Source: Magnetococcales bacterium (GTDB lineage Bacteria; Pseudomonadota; Magnetococcia; Magnetococcales; DC0425bin3). From it: a stretch of 14,175 nucleotides of DNA. Position numbers and translations under genes: made by a program. The notes under the pieces were generated by a model. That model ran no database searches, was not told the DNA's origin, and saw only the letters and a program-made list of their open reading frames with translations. Every line of letters starts with the position of its first letter. Within the stretch, counting starts at the first letter, position 1. The stretch is taken from the NCBI GenBank assembly GCA_015229045.1, contig JADGCJ010000082.1:1-14175 (forward strand), read 5' to 3'. Positions 1 through 7,130 of the stretch are shown piece after piece.

Positions 1-82
1 ACTGTCCGATAAGCAACTCCTCAAGATCTGGATCACTGAAAGCAGATTGCCTGACTCGTTCCGGAATGTGCTTCATTTTCAT
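1..82 (-). CDS. Partial CDS, N-terminus only, function unknown
   Basis: This is the 5' end of a leftward gene that runs off the window. The visible product starts MKMKHIPERVRQSAFSDPDL and stays open for all 27 complete codons. ATG at 82 is chosen because the sequence AAGGA lies 7-8 bases upstream; a second ATG at 76 is possible. The Shine-Dalgarno overlaps the TAA stop of the FkbM gene (94-96), and only 11 bases separate the stop from this start, so the two genes are almost certainly co-transcribed and translationally coupled. The visible residues are charged and hydrophilic, with no signal peptide, and match no family I recognise. From context it is probably another glycan-biosynthesis gene, but that is inference only. 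Confidence 0.6.
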   Translation of the reverse strand, partial: MKMKHIPERVRQSAFSDPDLEELLIGQ

Positions 83-93
83 TGACACATTCC

Positions 94-1131
94 TTATGAA
101 GCAACCGCATAGAGAACTGTATCAAAACCGTTATGGGCATGGCAACGAAGATAAAAACGGTAACCAAGAGATAATTCTGCCAGAAAAAGGGGAATGGACC
201 ATAAATGATCTACAGTATGATAAACACTGATCGCCAAACGCGGTCGATACCGTTCGATCAGAATTCTGGCTCCTTGCAAAGCTTCCAATTCGGCACCTTC
301 GATATCCATCTTGATCAGAGTGGGAGCAAAGGCCATGGCCGCATCATCCAGGGAAACCACGTCAATGACACGATCCCCGGACGGGGAGAGATGCGCACTA
401 CCGCTCCCTTCAGGAGAAAAATTCAAGCGATTCGTTCCACTCCAGACTCCGGCCTGCCTGGCTTGACCTTGGTTCATCTTTTCCAATACGGTACAAAGTG
501 TCTTGAAATGGTCAGGGTGAGGTTCGAAAGCCAGAATACTGTCCAATAAAATACCATTTGCAACAAAGTTTTGTACAGTATCTCCCACGAAGGCTCCGCA
601 ATCGATCAGACGAACGGGAGTCGGCAAAGGTGGTACATCTTCGGGAAAATACTGTCTGGCAATATCGGGAGGCGACAGGTCTTGATAATTGCCGAACCGG
701 CGTAACGCGACAAGCTGCGAGAATGTACGTTTGCTGGAATCGTCCTGAAACAAAAGTGCCGCTTTGGTTACCGATGGTGTGACAGCAATCCAATCGAAGT
801 TTGTGTTGAGCCAATAGGCGTTTTCTGGCAACCATGCATGCGCACGGCAGAAATCAAAGTACGTGGTCATATACAAAAAGCCAAGCCCCTTCAAGAATTC
901 AACGAGTGCTGAAACAGAAACGGCAGGGTTGTGAATGGCGACGATGACTTCGACCTCACGACAGGTCACATGCAGAGAGGCCGTCTCGGGCAAAAAAACC
1001 TGTAATCCATCCAGAACAGGCATATGCCCGGCCCGAATATCGATGAAACAAACCGGTTCGATCTCCCGGGAACGCAGAAATCGCAGAATATCTTGACCTG
1101 TTTTTCCTGCTCCGTATATGACCGGCAACAT
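94..1131 (-). CDS. FkbM family SAM-dependent methyltransferase with N-terminal Rossmann domain
   Basis: The 345-residue protein has two parts. Residues 1-100 form a nucleotide-binding-like fold opening with VIYGAGKTG (GxGxxG at 7-12), similar to the N-terminal domains of PglD-type sugar enzymes. Residues from about 172 carry the FkbM methyltransferase core: SAM-binding motif IDCGAFVGDT (D177, G179), an acidic motif FEPHP, and the family hallmark KMDIEGAE (M275-E281). FkbM enzymes O-methylate sugars or polyketides; next to exporter and glycosyltransferase genes, glycan methylation is the likely role. It is probably cytosolic, since I see no signal peptide or membrane segment. The start is ATG 1131, with AGGG sequences just upstream. 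It is followed by the cut-off gene 11 bases downstream (an operon). What the Rossmann half binds cannot be read from sequence. Confidence 0.88.
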   Translation of the reverse strand: MLPVIYGAGKTGQDILRFLRSREIEPVCFIDIRAGHMPVLDGLQVFLPETASLHVTCREVEVIVAIHNPAVSVSALVEFLKGLGFLYMTTYFDFCRAHAWLPENAYWLNTNFDWIAVTPSVTKAALLFQDDSSKRTFSQLVALRRFGNYQDLSPPDIARQYFPEDVPPLPTPVRLIDCGAFVGDTVQNFVANGILLDSILAFEPHPDHFKTLCTVLEKMNQGQARQAGVWSGTNRLNFSPEGSGSAHLSPSGDRVIDVVSLDDAAMAFAPTLIKMDIEGAELEALQGARILIERYRPRLAISVYHTVDHLWSIPLFLAELSLGYRFYLRCHAHNGFDTVLYAVAS

Positions 1132-1164
1132 TGCCCTGTTTCCCTGTTCATCCTGGTTTCCAGA

Positions 1165-1240
1165 TCAATCCGGTCTGGCAGATTCCGGACTGTGCCATTG
1201 CAAAGCCTTCTTCACATGAAAAAATCCCACGACAAACTGG
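1165..1240 (-). pseudogene. Remnant of an epimerase/dehydratase 3' end (tentative)
   Basis: On the minus strand a frame ending at TGA 1165-1167 reads HVKKALQWHSPESARPD. The intact epimerase gene at 5919-7130 ends with VALKRTLHWAARSLPD. The DNA matches best at 1170-1188 against 5943-5961 (18 of 19 bases) and, with mostly transition differences and one gap, on to 1214 against 5986. Up to the shared Trp (KKALQW against KRTLHW) the reading frames agree; after it they are shifted by one base. I read this as the decayed tail of a second epimerase-like gene. Upstream of about 1240 the frame is F-rich and shows no convincing homology, so the body of the gene is missing. A chance match or a functional repeat remains possible. 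Confidence 0.35.
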
Positions 1241-1568
1241 ATATCCAGGACATGTGGAAAGCAAATAAAAACAAAACAATACACCCTGAACGACACAGCA
1301 TGATCGTCCCGGAAATATTTATACTCGACATCACCCCCAAAGTCGATATCCTCTCACTTTCTCTTGATCGAAAACAGGATTTTTTTTCACTGATGACGTT
1401 TCACCGTTTTGCCCCCATGCAGCGTATATGGCACCGCCATTTGTTCCTGGATTTGTTCAAACGGGGCAAATCCCGGAAAAAAGTGGCAAAAACAGAGCCA
1501 TAAAGGTGCGAATCAGCAGAAAACGTTGAAGCGTTCATTTCACAGGTCCATGACACTATTGGAGTGGT

Positions 1569-1592
1569 ATGAAAAATTGGCTACACTGGCAA
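1569..1592 (+). repeat. 24-bp intergenic repeat, copy A (partner at 7256-7279)
   Basis: The element begins ATGAAAAATTGGCTACA and, after one base (C here, A in the other copy), ends TGGCAA; 23 of 24 positions agree. Weaker similarity extends about 12 bases further upstream (ATTG-GAGTGGT against ATTGCAAGTGAC). It lies 62 bases before the wzm-like start codon. The first eight triplets would read MKNWLHWQ if translated, with GGAG five bases upstream. Candidate explanations are a shared regulatory site, a leader peptide start, or a leftover from a duplication that also included the epimerase tail. Confidence 0.75.
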
Positions 1593-1654
1593 GGATTCTC
1601 GATTTTAATATTATTTTTCAGGTCTGAAGACACATCGTGTTCAGTGGAGGCAGA

Positions 1655-2488
1655 ATGCCCAAACCGGTGGAAGAGTATACAAATGACGGTAGTATTCCGT
1701 CCGTCGTGTCCTACATGGCCGAAATGGTCTCCCGCAAGGAGGTGATCTTCAGGTTGGCCATACGGGATATGACGGTCAGATTCAGACAAACACTGGCAGG
1801 AATTGCGTGGCTTGCCATCAAGCCAATGATTATGGCGGTGGTTCTGGTTTTTGTATTCGGCAGGGTTTCAGGCATGGAAGTTTCTTCGTCATCCCCATAC
1901 CTGATGGTCGTCATGGCAGGGCTTGTACCGTGGCAATATTTCTCCCTGGCCATGTCAGAAGCAACAACTTCCATGGTCAACAATCGGGATCTGGTAACCA
2001 AAATATATTTTCCAAGAGCAAATATTCCCTTATCCGTGATCGTAGGACTCACCACAGAACTGGTGGTGGCGTTGGCAGTCATGGCCTGTTTGATGGCCTG
2101 GTACGAAATCTGGCCCGGATGGCGATTGTTCGCGTTGCCATTGTGGACAGTGGTGCTATTCCTGTTGACCTTCTCTTTGGGCTTGTTCCTCTCCGCCTTG
2201 AACGCCTACTACAGGGACGTGCAACATGCTCTGCCTTTCGCCTTGCAAATGAGCATGTTTGCCAGCCCGGTGGGCTACGAACTGATCAATGTTCCCATTG
2301 AATGGCGGCTCCTGTACTCCCTTAACCCATTTGTTGGCGTGGCAGAAGGGTTCCGGTGGTCACTTTTGCCTGGACACCCATTTGATTCAACGGCATCGGT
2401 CATTGCGATTTTGACGACAATACTCTTGGTACCGATATCCATGAAAATCTTCCTTCTTATGGATCGTGTTCTTGTGGACAGAATTTAA
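1655..2488 (+). CDS. wzm: ABC-2 type polysaccharide exporter, permease subunit (Wzm-like)
   Basis: This is the integral membrane half of an ABC exporter that moves undecaprenyl-linked O-antigen or capsule-like glycans across the inner membrane. The family hallmark near the N-terminus is visible: RDMTVRFRQTLAGIAWLAIK, followed by KPMIMAVVLVFVFGRV, the first membrane span. Roughly six hydrophobic spans follow (GLVPWQYFSLAM, the LVVALAVMACLMAW stretch, LPLWTVVLFLLTFSLGLFLS, and SVIAILTTILLVPISMKIF near the end). ATG 1655 gives 277 residues, normal for the family; GGAGG lies four bases upstream. A GTG at 1637 in the same frame would add six residues but has no better ribosome site. Its ATPase partner starts 99 bases downstream on the same strand. 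Confidence 0.92.
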   Translation: MPKPVEEYTNDGSIPSVVSYMAEMVSRKEVIFRLAIRDMTVRFRQTLAGIAWLAIKPMIMAVVLVFVFGRVSGMEVSSSSPYLMVVMAGLVPWQYFSLAMSEATTSMVNNRDLVTKIYFPRANIPLSVIVGLTTELVVALAVMACLMAWYEIWPGWRLFALPLWTVVLFLLTFSLGLFLSALNAYYRDVQHALPFALQMSMFASPVGYELINVPIEWRLLYSLNPFVGVAEGFRWSLLPGHPFDSTASVIAILTTILLVPISMKIFLLMDRVLVDRI

Positions 2489-2587
2489 GAGGCTGTCCCA
2501 TTTGTTGCCGGAACCCATGACGGTCTTTCATGTCGTTCATTTTTGAAAACCATCTTGTGATTTGACAACTTCCCTGAGGAGGAGATT

Positions 2588-3277
2588 GTGCCTGGAAATG
2601 GTAAGGTCGTCGTGGAATCGCTGTCGAAAAGTTTCCGAGTGGCCCGTGCGCCCGCCAGTCTGAAAGAATCCATATCCGGGTTGGTTGCCCATTTTTTCAC
2701 GCCTGCTGCAGAAAAATCGGATGATTTGTTTTGGGTTTTCCGGAACCTGAGCTTCGATGCGGTCCCGGGAGATGTGGTCGCCATCAGGGGAAAAAATGGG
2801 GCCGGCAAATCAACGCTGCTCAAAGTTCTCAGTCGGGTGATTCCGCCCACGTCCGGACGCGCCATGGTCAAAGGAAAACTGGCTCCCATGCTGGAGGTGG
2901 GAGCGGGTTTTCATCCCGAGCTGACCGGCAGGGAAAACGTGTTTCTTTCCGCAGCGATTTTGGGCATGTCAAAGGCCGAGATACGCAATAAATTTGACGC
3001 CATTGTCCAGTTTTCTGGTGTAGAGAGGTTTCTGGATACACCGGTCAAACATTTTTCCAGTGGCATGTATATCAGGCTGGGATTTTCCGTGGCGGTTCAC
3101 TGTCAGCCAGATGTCATCGTGGCCGACGAGGTTTTCGGGGTCGGCGATGCCGAATTCAAAGAAAAAAATTTGCAGCGCATGCTGGAATTAAAAAATGAAG
3201 GAACCATCATTCTTTTTGTAACCCATGACGAGGAGTTATCAAAGAAAATAGCCAACAAGGAAGTTTTTATATCATAG
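2588..3277 (+). CDS. wzt: ABC polysaccharide exporter, ATP-binding subunit (Wzt-like, short form)
   Basis: This cytosolic ATPase powers the Wzm-like permease encoded just upstream. Its 229 residues show Walker A GKNGAGKST (68-76), the subfamily hallmark EVGAGFHPELTGREN (103-116), ABC signature FSSGM (156-160), Walker B VIVADE (176-181) with VFGVGD in place of the usual VLAVGD, and the switch histidine H213. The start is GTG 2588, preceded by a strong GGAGGAG at 2578-2584; a TGA at 2558-2560 in the same frame excludes an earlier start. It lacks the C-terminal glycan-binding domain of Wzt proteins that recognise capped chains. It also ends abruptly (KKIANKEVFIS), some 20-30 residues before the usual end of the nucleotide-binding domain. 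Export would then be of the type that does not read a terminal cap. Confidence 0.92.
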   Translation: MPGNGKVVVESLSKSFRVARAPASLKESISGLVAHFFTPAAEKSDDLFWVFRNLSFDAVPGDVVAIRGKNGAGKSTLLKVLSRVIPPTSGRAMVKGKLAPMLEVGAGFHPELTGRENVFLSAAILGMSKAEIRNKFDAIVQFSGVERFLDTPVKHFSSGMYIRLGFSVAVHCQPDVIVADEVFGVGDAEFKEKNLQRMLELKNEGTIILFVTHDEELSKKIANKEVFIS

Positions 3278-3333
3278 AAGTCTCTCTGCGGATTTCGTGC
3301 CTTTTTTTAATAGACAAAGAAACGCCTCTGAAG

Positions 3334-4341
3334 TTAATTTTGAATGTAGCGTTTTTTATAAAATCTGACAAACAAAATCCATAGAAGTTTTCTCGGAAGA
3401 AGCAGTGCCGCAGCGATGCCTTTTAAATCATTGAATGATCCATACCGGAGGTATGGAAGGGTTGGCAGAAGTGAATAGAGAAGATCACGGCTTTTGCCAC
3501 TGTTGATGGCTTTCAAGACAAATCGCTTTGCAACGGATCGCGCCACGTAGGCATCGGCATCACGGCGAATTTTAGAGATGTTTTGACGTGTGGGATTAAA
3601 TTGACAAACGACACGACAGGCCTCGCTGATGATTTTTTGAGACTCTCTTGCCCATTCCAGGATGGAAACACCTGTAGAAACATTGACCCAATTGCTGTTG
3701 AAAGCAATATAGTTGGAAAGCGGTTCGGGAATGCAACCGACATTTCCCATGAAAGCCATTCTGGTCCAGTAAAACATGTCCCCAAACAAATTGCCTGGTG
3801 GAATCTCACCTATTGTTCTCAAATGGGATGTGCGCACGACGCACGCACACCAGCAGACATCTCGCTGTCCGGCAAAAACGGCTGCCATAAAATCAACTCC
3901 ACTTTCGACCAACGGACCAGTCAAGGCTCTCGTGGCCAGGTCATTATAGTAAATCCAGCATCCCGTATACACAAAAGACAGGTTCGGGTAAGTGTCGAAG
4001 TGAGCCACGCATTTGGCAATGAAGTCCTTTTCAAGATAATCATCATCTGACAGACCAATAAAAAATTCACCGCGTGCTTGAGAAATCAAGAAATTTCCAT
4101 GCTCACAGGCGGGAATCGTGACATCACGATGGAAGATCCGTAATCTGGGGTCTGCGAAACGACCCATCACTTCCCGGGTATCATCTGTAGAACCATTATT
4201 GGATACAATAATTTCCAGGTCTCGATAGCTTTGAGACAGTGCGCTGGCGATGGCTCGCCCCACAAGAGCTGCCCGGTTGAGAGTTGGAATCACGATACTG
4301 ACTCGTGGATGATGTGGATGATATTGTCCAGGGTCAGACAT
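3334..4341 (-). CDS. Glycosyltransferase family 2
   Basis: This 335-residue cytosolic or membrane-associated enzyme transfers a sugar from a nucleotide-sugar donor to a growing glycan. GT-A fold features are clear: VSIVIPTLNR (14-23), SNNGSTDDT (47-55) contacting the nucleotide, and the metal-binding acidic motif SDDD (98-101). The C-terminal third is basic and aromatic (KLLWILFVRFYKKR), which may attach it to the membrane. The start is ATG 4341, with GAGAGG five bases upstream. The gene converges with the ATPase gene, leaving 56 bases between the stops with no obvious terminator hairpin. Acceptor and donor cannot be inferred. A perfect 17-bp palindrome lies 41 bases upstream of the start. 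Confidence 0.9.
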   Translation of the reverse strand: MSDPGQYHPHHPRVSIVIPTLNRAALVGRAIASALSQSYRDLEIIVSNNGSTDDTREVMGRFADPRLRIFHRDVTIPACEHGNFLISQARGEFFIGLSDDDYLEKDFIAKCVAHFDTYPNLSFVYTGCWIYYNDLATRALTGPLVESGVDFMAAVFAGQRDVCWCACVVRTSHLRTIGEIPPGNLFGDMFYWTRMAFMGNVGCIPEPLSNYIAFNSNWVNVSTGVSILEWARESQKIISEACRVVCQFNPTRQNISKIRRDADAYVARSVAKRFVLKAINSGKSRDLLYSLLPTLPYLRYGSFNDLKGIAAALLLPRKLLWILFVRFYKKRYIQN

Positions 4342-4382
4342 GAGAACCTCTCAGAAAATCACTGGAAACTTCGTTTTCATAC

Positions 4383-4399
4383 GATAACATCATGTTATC
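4383..4399. promoter_or_regulatory. Perfect 17-bp palindrome upstream of the glycosyltransferase gene
   Basis: GATAACAT and ATGTTATC are exact inverted copies around a single C. The site is in the 123-bp gap between the radical SAM stop (4465) and the glycosyltransferase start (4341). Size, odd-base centre and position match a dimeric repressor operator. There is no T-run beside it, so it does not look like a terminator. No regulator gene is in the window, so the factor is unknown. Confidence 0.35.
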
Positions 4400-4464
4400 A
4401 TCGTTCTGAAACTGGAACAACCTGCAACAGGAATCTTGATTCTCCAATTTCAAATAGATTTATA

Positions 4465-5766
4465 TCATCTTTGCAAATCTCCCATCTGGATACCCAATAA
4501 GGGTGCCATGGTCAACCGAAGCCAGTTCGCTACCCTGTGCCCGAGGAAACGACAGCATAAACCATAAATGCGAAACGCCTTCAATTTAATACGAAACTGA
4601 TTGATCTGGATTGGGTTTCGCATGGAACAGTGCGCACACATCATTCCTTCCAGACGACCCTGAAGAAGATTCTGGCGCAATACCTTGACTTCTGTCCCAT
4701 TCAAAACCTCATGGAGCGGATTGTCGTTGATATTGCCAATCGGTTTGTCATAGGCGCAACACGGTCTCACCTCCCCCTGGGCACACAGAAGGACAAATTT
4801 CCAAGGGTCAAGACAATCACGTGTCAGACCTGTTTCAACAACACTTGTTGACTCCCAACCAGGATCTTCATCCGAAGATGTGTCGATCTTCGATGTTTTG
4901 TCCTGAACCGAAACCGGGATTGCCGTTCTGATGGATTCCAGGAGTCCGTAATGCACATCTGCTTTACATCCGGATTTCCGAACAAGATCAATGGCACTTT
5001 CAAGGGATTGCAAGGCGCTCTCCAGCTCTGGTTTCGGAAGGGTCTTGACATGGTACACGTTAAACGCCCCGGTAATGTCCTTTTGCTTGTACATCCCTGA
5101 AAAGTAGAAACCCGTTACTCCATTCCGAATACCCAACCGAACCGTCTCCTCCAAGCCGTGAACGGTTTTATCCGAAACCACCATACTGAACCAAAACTCT
5201 GGCCCTCGCACACCAATTTGTCGTGCAGAATTTTGAATACGTTCCATATTTTCAAGAACGGTCGGCAGATTGGCACCGCGTCGAATCTTCGAGAACAGCT
5301 TCTGGTCTGCTGTATCTACACTCACTTGAATCGTTGCGAACCGGGCAAGTACTTCAACTTCATCATCGGTGAGCAAGCGGGCAAGGTTGGTTACGATGAT
5401 ATGCGCAATTCCAGTATCCAAGGTTTTGCGGCAAATGTGTTCCCATCCTTTTCGCATCGTTGTTTCTCCGATGCGATTTGGGTAGATCTGGCTCAATCCC
5501 CGCATCCGAAGGAGCTGAATCGTCGCCAAGATATACTCCTCTGGAAGATCAATGCCTTTCTGAAACTTTTCTGCATCAGAACTCTTATTACAATAAACAC
5601 AACGGAGATTACATTTGGTTGTAAATTCAATCATCGCCACAAACGTGACATCAGAATAATCAAGTCGCAGGGGCAACATGGGCATGATCAACTGATACGC
5701 ATACTGCAAGCCCCCCCGTATGATTCGCGAACGATCTAAGAAAACTGATCTGAACCCGACTCCCAT
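4465..5766 (-). CDS. Radical SAM / SPASM domain protein
   Basis: This is a 433-residue radical S-adenosylmethionine enzyme. The [4Fe-4S]-SAM motif CNLRCVYC (C52, C56, C59) is intact. The usual GGEP motif appears as IGETTM, a form seen in some SPASM subfamilies. The C-terminal part has a cysteine-rich auxiliary cluster region: C318, C328, C336, C337, C377 and C380 (CxxC in MMCAHCSM), which fits a SPASM domain. The N-terminal 35 residues are basic/hydrophobic. The start is ATG 5766, with GGGGGA six bases upstream. SPASM enzymes modify peptides, nucleosides or sugars; in polysaccharide loci they are common but mostly uncharacterised. A 53-codon frame just upstream overlaps its 5' end by 31 bases and could encode a partner or substrate peptide. 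Confidence 0.88.
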   Translation of the reverse strand: MGVGFRSVFLDRSRIIRGGLQYAYQLIMPMLPLRLDYSDVTFVAMIEFTTKCNLRCVYCNKSSDAEKFQKGIDLPEEYILATIQLLRMRGLSQIYPNRIGETTMRKGWEHICRKTLDTGIAHIIVTNLARLLTDDEVEVLARFATIQVSVDTADQKLFSKIRRGANLPTVLENMERIQNSARQIGVRGPEFWFSMVVSDKTVHGLEETVRLGIRNGVTGFYFSGMYKQKDITGAFNVYHVKTLPKPELESALQSLESAIDLVRKSGCKADVHYGLLESIRTAIPVSVQDKTSKIDTSSDEDPGWESTSVVETGLTRDCLDPWKFVLLCAQGEVRPCCAYDKPIGNINDNPLHEVLNGTEVKVLRQNLLQGRLEGMMCAHCSMRNPIQINQFRIKLKAFRIYGLCCRFLGHRVANWLRLTMAPLLGIQMGDLQR

Positions 5767-5897
5767 TGATTCCCCCTCGGCAGCATCTTCTTCATGGCTT
5801 CGCCAACCATCTCTATGAATTCGTTGTTGTTCATGGAAACGAACTTAACATTTTCGTTGTGCATGGTCAATAAAACTGTTGCGTCAGGCCAGCACAT
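5736..5897 (-). CDS. Possible small protein (53 aa) overlapping the radical SAM gene start
   Basis: Between the epimerase stop (5919-5921) and the radical SAM start, the minus strand is open without a stop until TAG at 5736-5738. From ATG 5897 the product is 53 residues; an ATG at 5864 would give 42. It starts MCWPDATVLL, continues with VKFVSMNNNEFIEMVGEAMK and has six methionines and a likely amphipathic helix. It overlaps the radical SAM gene by 31 bases in another frame. Codon third positions look like those of neighbouring genes. Against it: no good Shine-Dalgarno before either ATG, and no family I recognise. The frame also continues in phase from the epimerase stop, so it could be the remains of a longer C-terminus. 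A peptide substrate of the radical SAM enzyme is one possibility. Confidence 0.35.
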   Translation of the reverse strand: MCWPDATVLLTMHNENVKFVSMNNNEFIEMVGEAMKKMLPRGNQWESGSDQFS

Positions 5898-5918
5898 GAA
5901 CAGGTGCCAAAAAGCCCT

Positions 5919-7130
5919 TCAATCTGAAAGCCGCTCTTCGGACCGGTCTGGCAGACTCCGGGCTGCCCAGTGCAGGGTTCTCTTCAGGGCCACATCAAGA
6001 GAAACCTGTTGCCGCAATCCCAACTCTTCCCCAATGCGCGTCACATCCGGAAGATAACGATCCACCGGATCCTGCCGTTCACCCTGGATCAGGACCTTGA
6101 CCCCACACAGGCCAGCAATTTTTTCGGCCAGCATTCCAATACTCAGGGCTGCCGGGGAACCGACATTGTACGCCCGGAGAACCGGTGCCCGGACCAGGAG
6201 ATGCAGCAACCAGATGACCAGATCACTCATATACAGGTAGGAACGCACCGTGCGCCCATCCCCCTGGACCACCAAGGGTCCGCCCAGCAGGCCATCACGC
6301 ACAAAATTGCCCACGGCAAAGTGGGCATCCAGGGGCATATGGGGACCCACAAAGGCAAAACAGCGTGCAATACGAACCGGCACACCACGCCGCCTTCCGG
6401 CCACGGTACACCAGGTTTCGGCAGCCCGTTTGCCTTCGGCATAGGCACTTTTCACGTTCAGAGGATCCGGTCCACTCAGAGTGGATTCTTCATGGGCGGT
6501 CCGATTATCCGCCAAAGGCCCATAAACCGCCCCGGAACTCAACAGCAGAAAGCCCTTGCAACGCGGTCCCGCCCACGTTAAAGCCTGACGGGTACCATCG
6601 ACAATTGTGGTCAGGGTTTGTGCCGGGTCTTCAGCATTGAACCTGACATGGGTGTTCGTGGCTGCATGAATCACGTAGTGGGGATCCAGACCGGCTGCAA
6701 CATGCCGGTCGGTCACGTCACCGGTCAGCCAATGCAGGCCAGGAGCCACGAAGAGTTCAGGATGACGTTGGGAAAAAAGTTCAGGCCGACGCGACAGGGC
6801 AAAAATCTGCATCCCCAGGGCATGACATTGATTGGCCGTCACCAGAACATCCAAAAGCCAAGTGCCGAACCAACCCGTGGCACCCGTCACCAGAACCGTG
6901 GTACCAGCCAGTTCCGGCCACAAGGCAGCCGTTCCCTGAAAAATTTCACACATATCCGTATCGTCCAGACCGGACAGGGAACGTGACACCAATCCCGGCG
7001 AGGAACATGACGCGACACCTGACAGGGAACGTGACGCCGGACCTGACTGGAAATATGCAGACGACTTTCCAGACAAATCAAACAATTGCCCCGCATGTAA
7101 TATATCCGACACCGTGTCCATGTTCAGCAT
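5919..7130 (-). CDS. NAD-dependent epimerase/dehydratase (extended SDR) with repetitive N-terminal extension
   Basis: This 403-residue extended short-chain dehydrogenase probably acts on a nucleotide sugar. The NAD-binding motif is TGATGWFGTW (G83-G89), the active-site serine region is LLLSSGAVYG (S198-S199), and the catalytic pair is YAEGK (Y230, K234). A late motif RSYLYMSDL matches the NDP-sugar branch. Residues 1-60 are an unusual extension, low in complexity, with an 8-residue repeat (glycines at 30, 38, 46, 54). ATG 7130 has GGGA nearby. M60 would give a normal-length enzyme but has no ribosome site. It precedes the radical SAM gene on the same strand by 152 bases, with the small frame in between. 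The precise sugar reaction cannot be read from sequence. Confidence 0.87.
   Translation of the reverse strand: MLNMDTVSDILHAGQLFDLSGKSSAYFQSGPASRSLSGVASCSSPGLVSRSLSGLDDTDMCEIFQGTAALWPELAGTTVLVTGATGWFGTWLLDVLVTANQCHALGMQIFALSRRPELFSQRHPELFVAPGLHWLTGDVTDRHVAAGLDPHYVIHAATNTHVRFNAEDPAQTLTTIVDGTRQALTWAGPRCKGFLLLSSGAVYGPLADNRTAHEESTLSGPDPLNVKSAYAEGKRAAETWCTVAGRRRGVPVRIARCFAFVGPHMPLDAHFAVGNFVRDGLLGGPLVVQGDGRTVRSYLYMSDLVIWLLHLLVRAPVLRAYNVGSPAALSIGMLAEKIAGLCGVKVLIQGERQDPVDRYLPDVTRIGEELGLRQQVSLDVALKRTLHWAARSLPDRSEERLSD
6973..7038. repeat. Degenerate 24-bp tandem repeat inside the epimerase 5' end
   Basis: GACAGGGAACGTGAC plus RCC occurs at 6973-6990 and again at 7021-7038, exactly 48 bases apart, with a diverged middle unit (12 of 18 positions) at 6997-7014. 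In the coding frame this gives eight-residue units GPASRSLS, GVASCSSP and GLVSRSLS. The two outer units differ in one base, which points to recent expansion or conversion. Confidence 0.7.

Larger units (their letters stand above)
1132..1654. other. Non-coding spacer between fkbM-like gene and wzm-like gene
   Basis: This stretch of about 520 bp separates two divergent genes. It holds the epimerase-tail remnant (1165-1240) and one copy of a 24-bp repeat (1569-1592). The rest (about 1240-1560) is relatively A/T-rich, with homopolymer runs such as the T-tract near 1380. The open frames crossing it have no family resemblance, poor starts and odd composition, so I do not call them genes. Promoters for both flanking transcription units must lie here. 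A TTTAATATTATTTTT stretch at 1604-1618, some 40 bases before the wzm start, could supply a -10 region, but no good -35 hexamer sits at the right distance. Confidence 0.5.

Noticed and set aside
1024..1503. Rightward open frame of 159 codons across the fkbM start and the spacer
   Set aside because: It overlaps the fkbM-like 5' end in antisense, shows no family resemblance, and its end is in the low-complexity A/T-rich spacer.
1569..1592. Sigma-54 promoter reading of the 24-bp repeat (TTGGC...GGCAA)
   Set aside because: The GG and GC elements are 8 bases apart instead of 10, and the distance is the same in both copies, so the consensus is not met.
3278..3333. Bidirectional terminator between the ATPase and glycosyltransferase genes
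   Set aside because: There is a T-run (CTTTTTTTAA) but no stem of useful length before it on either strand.
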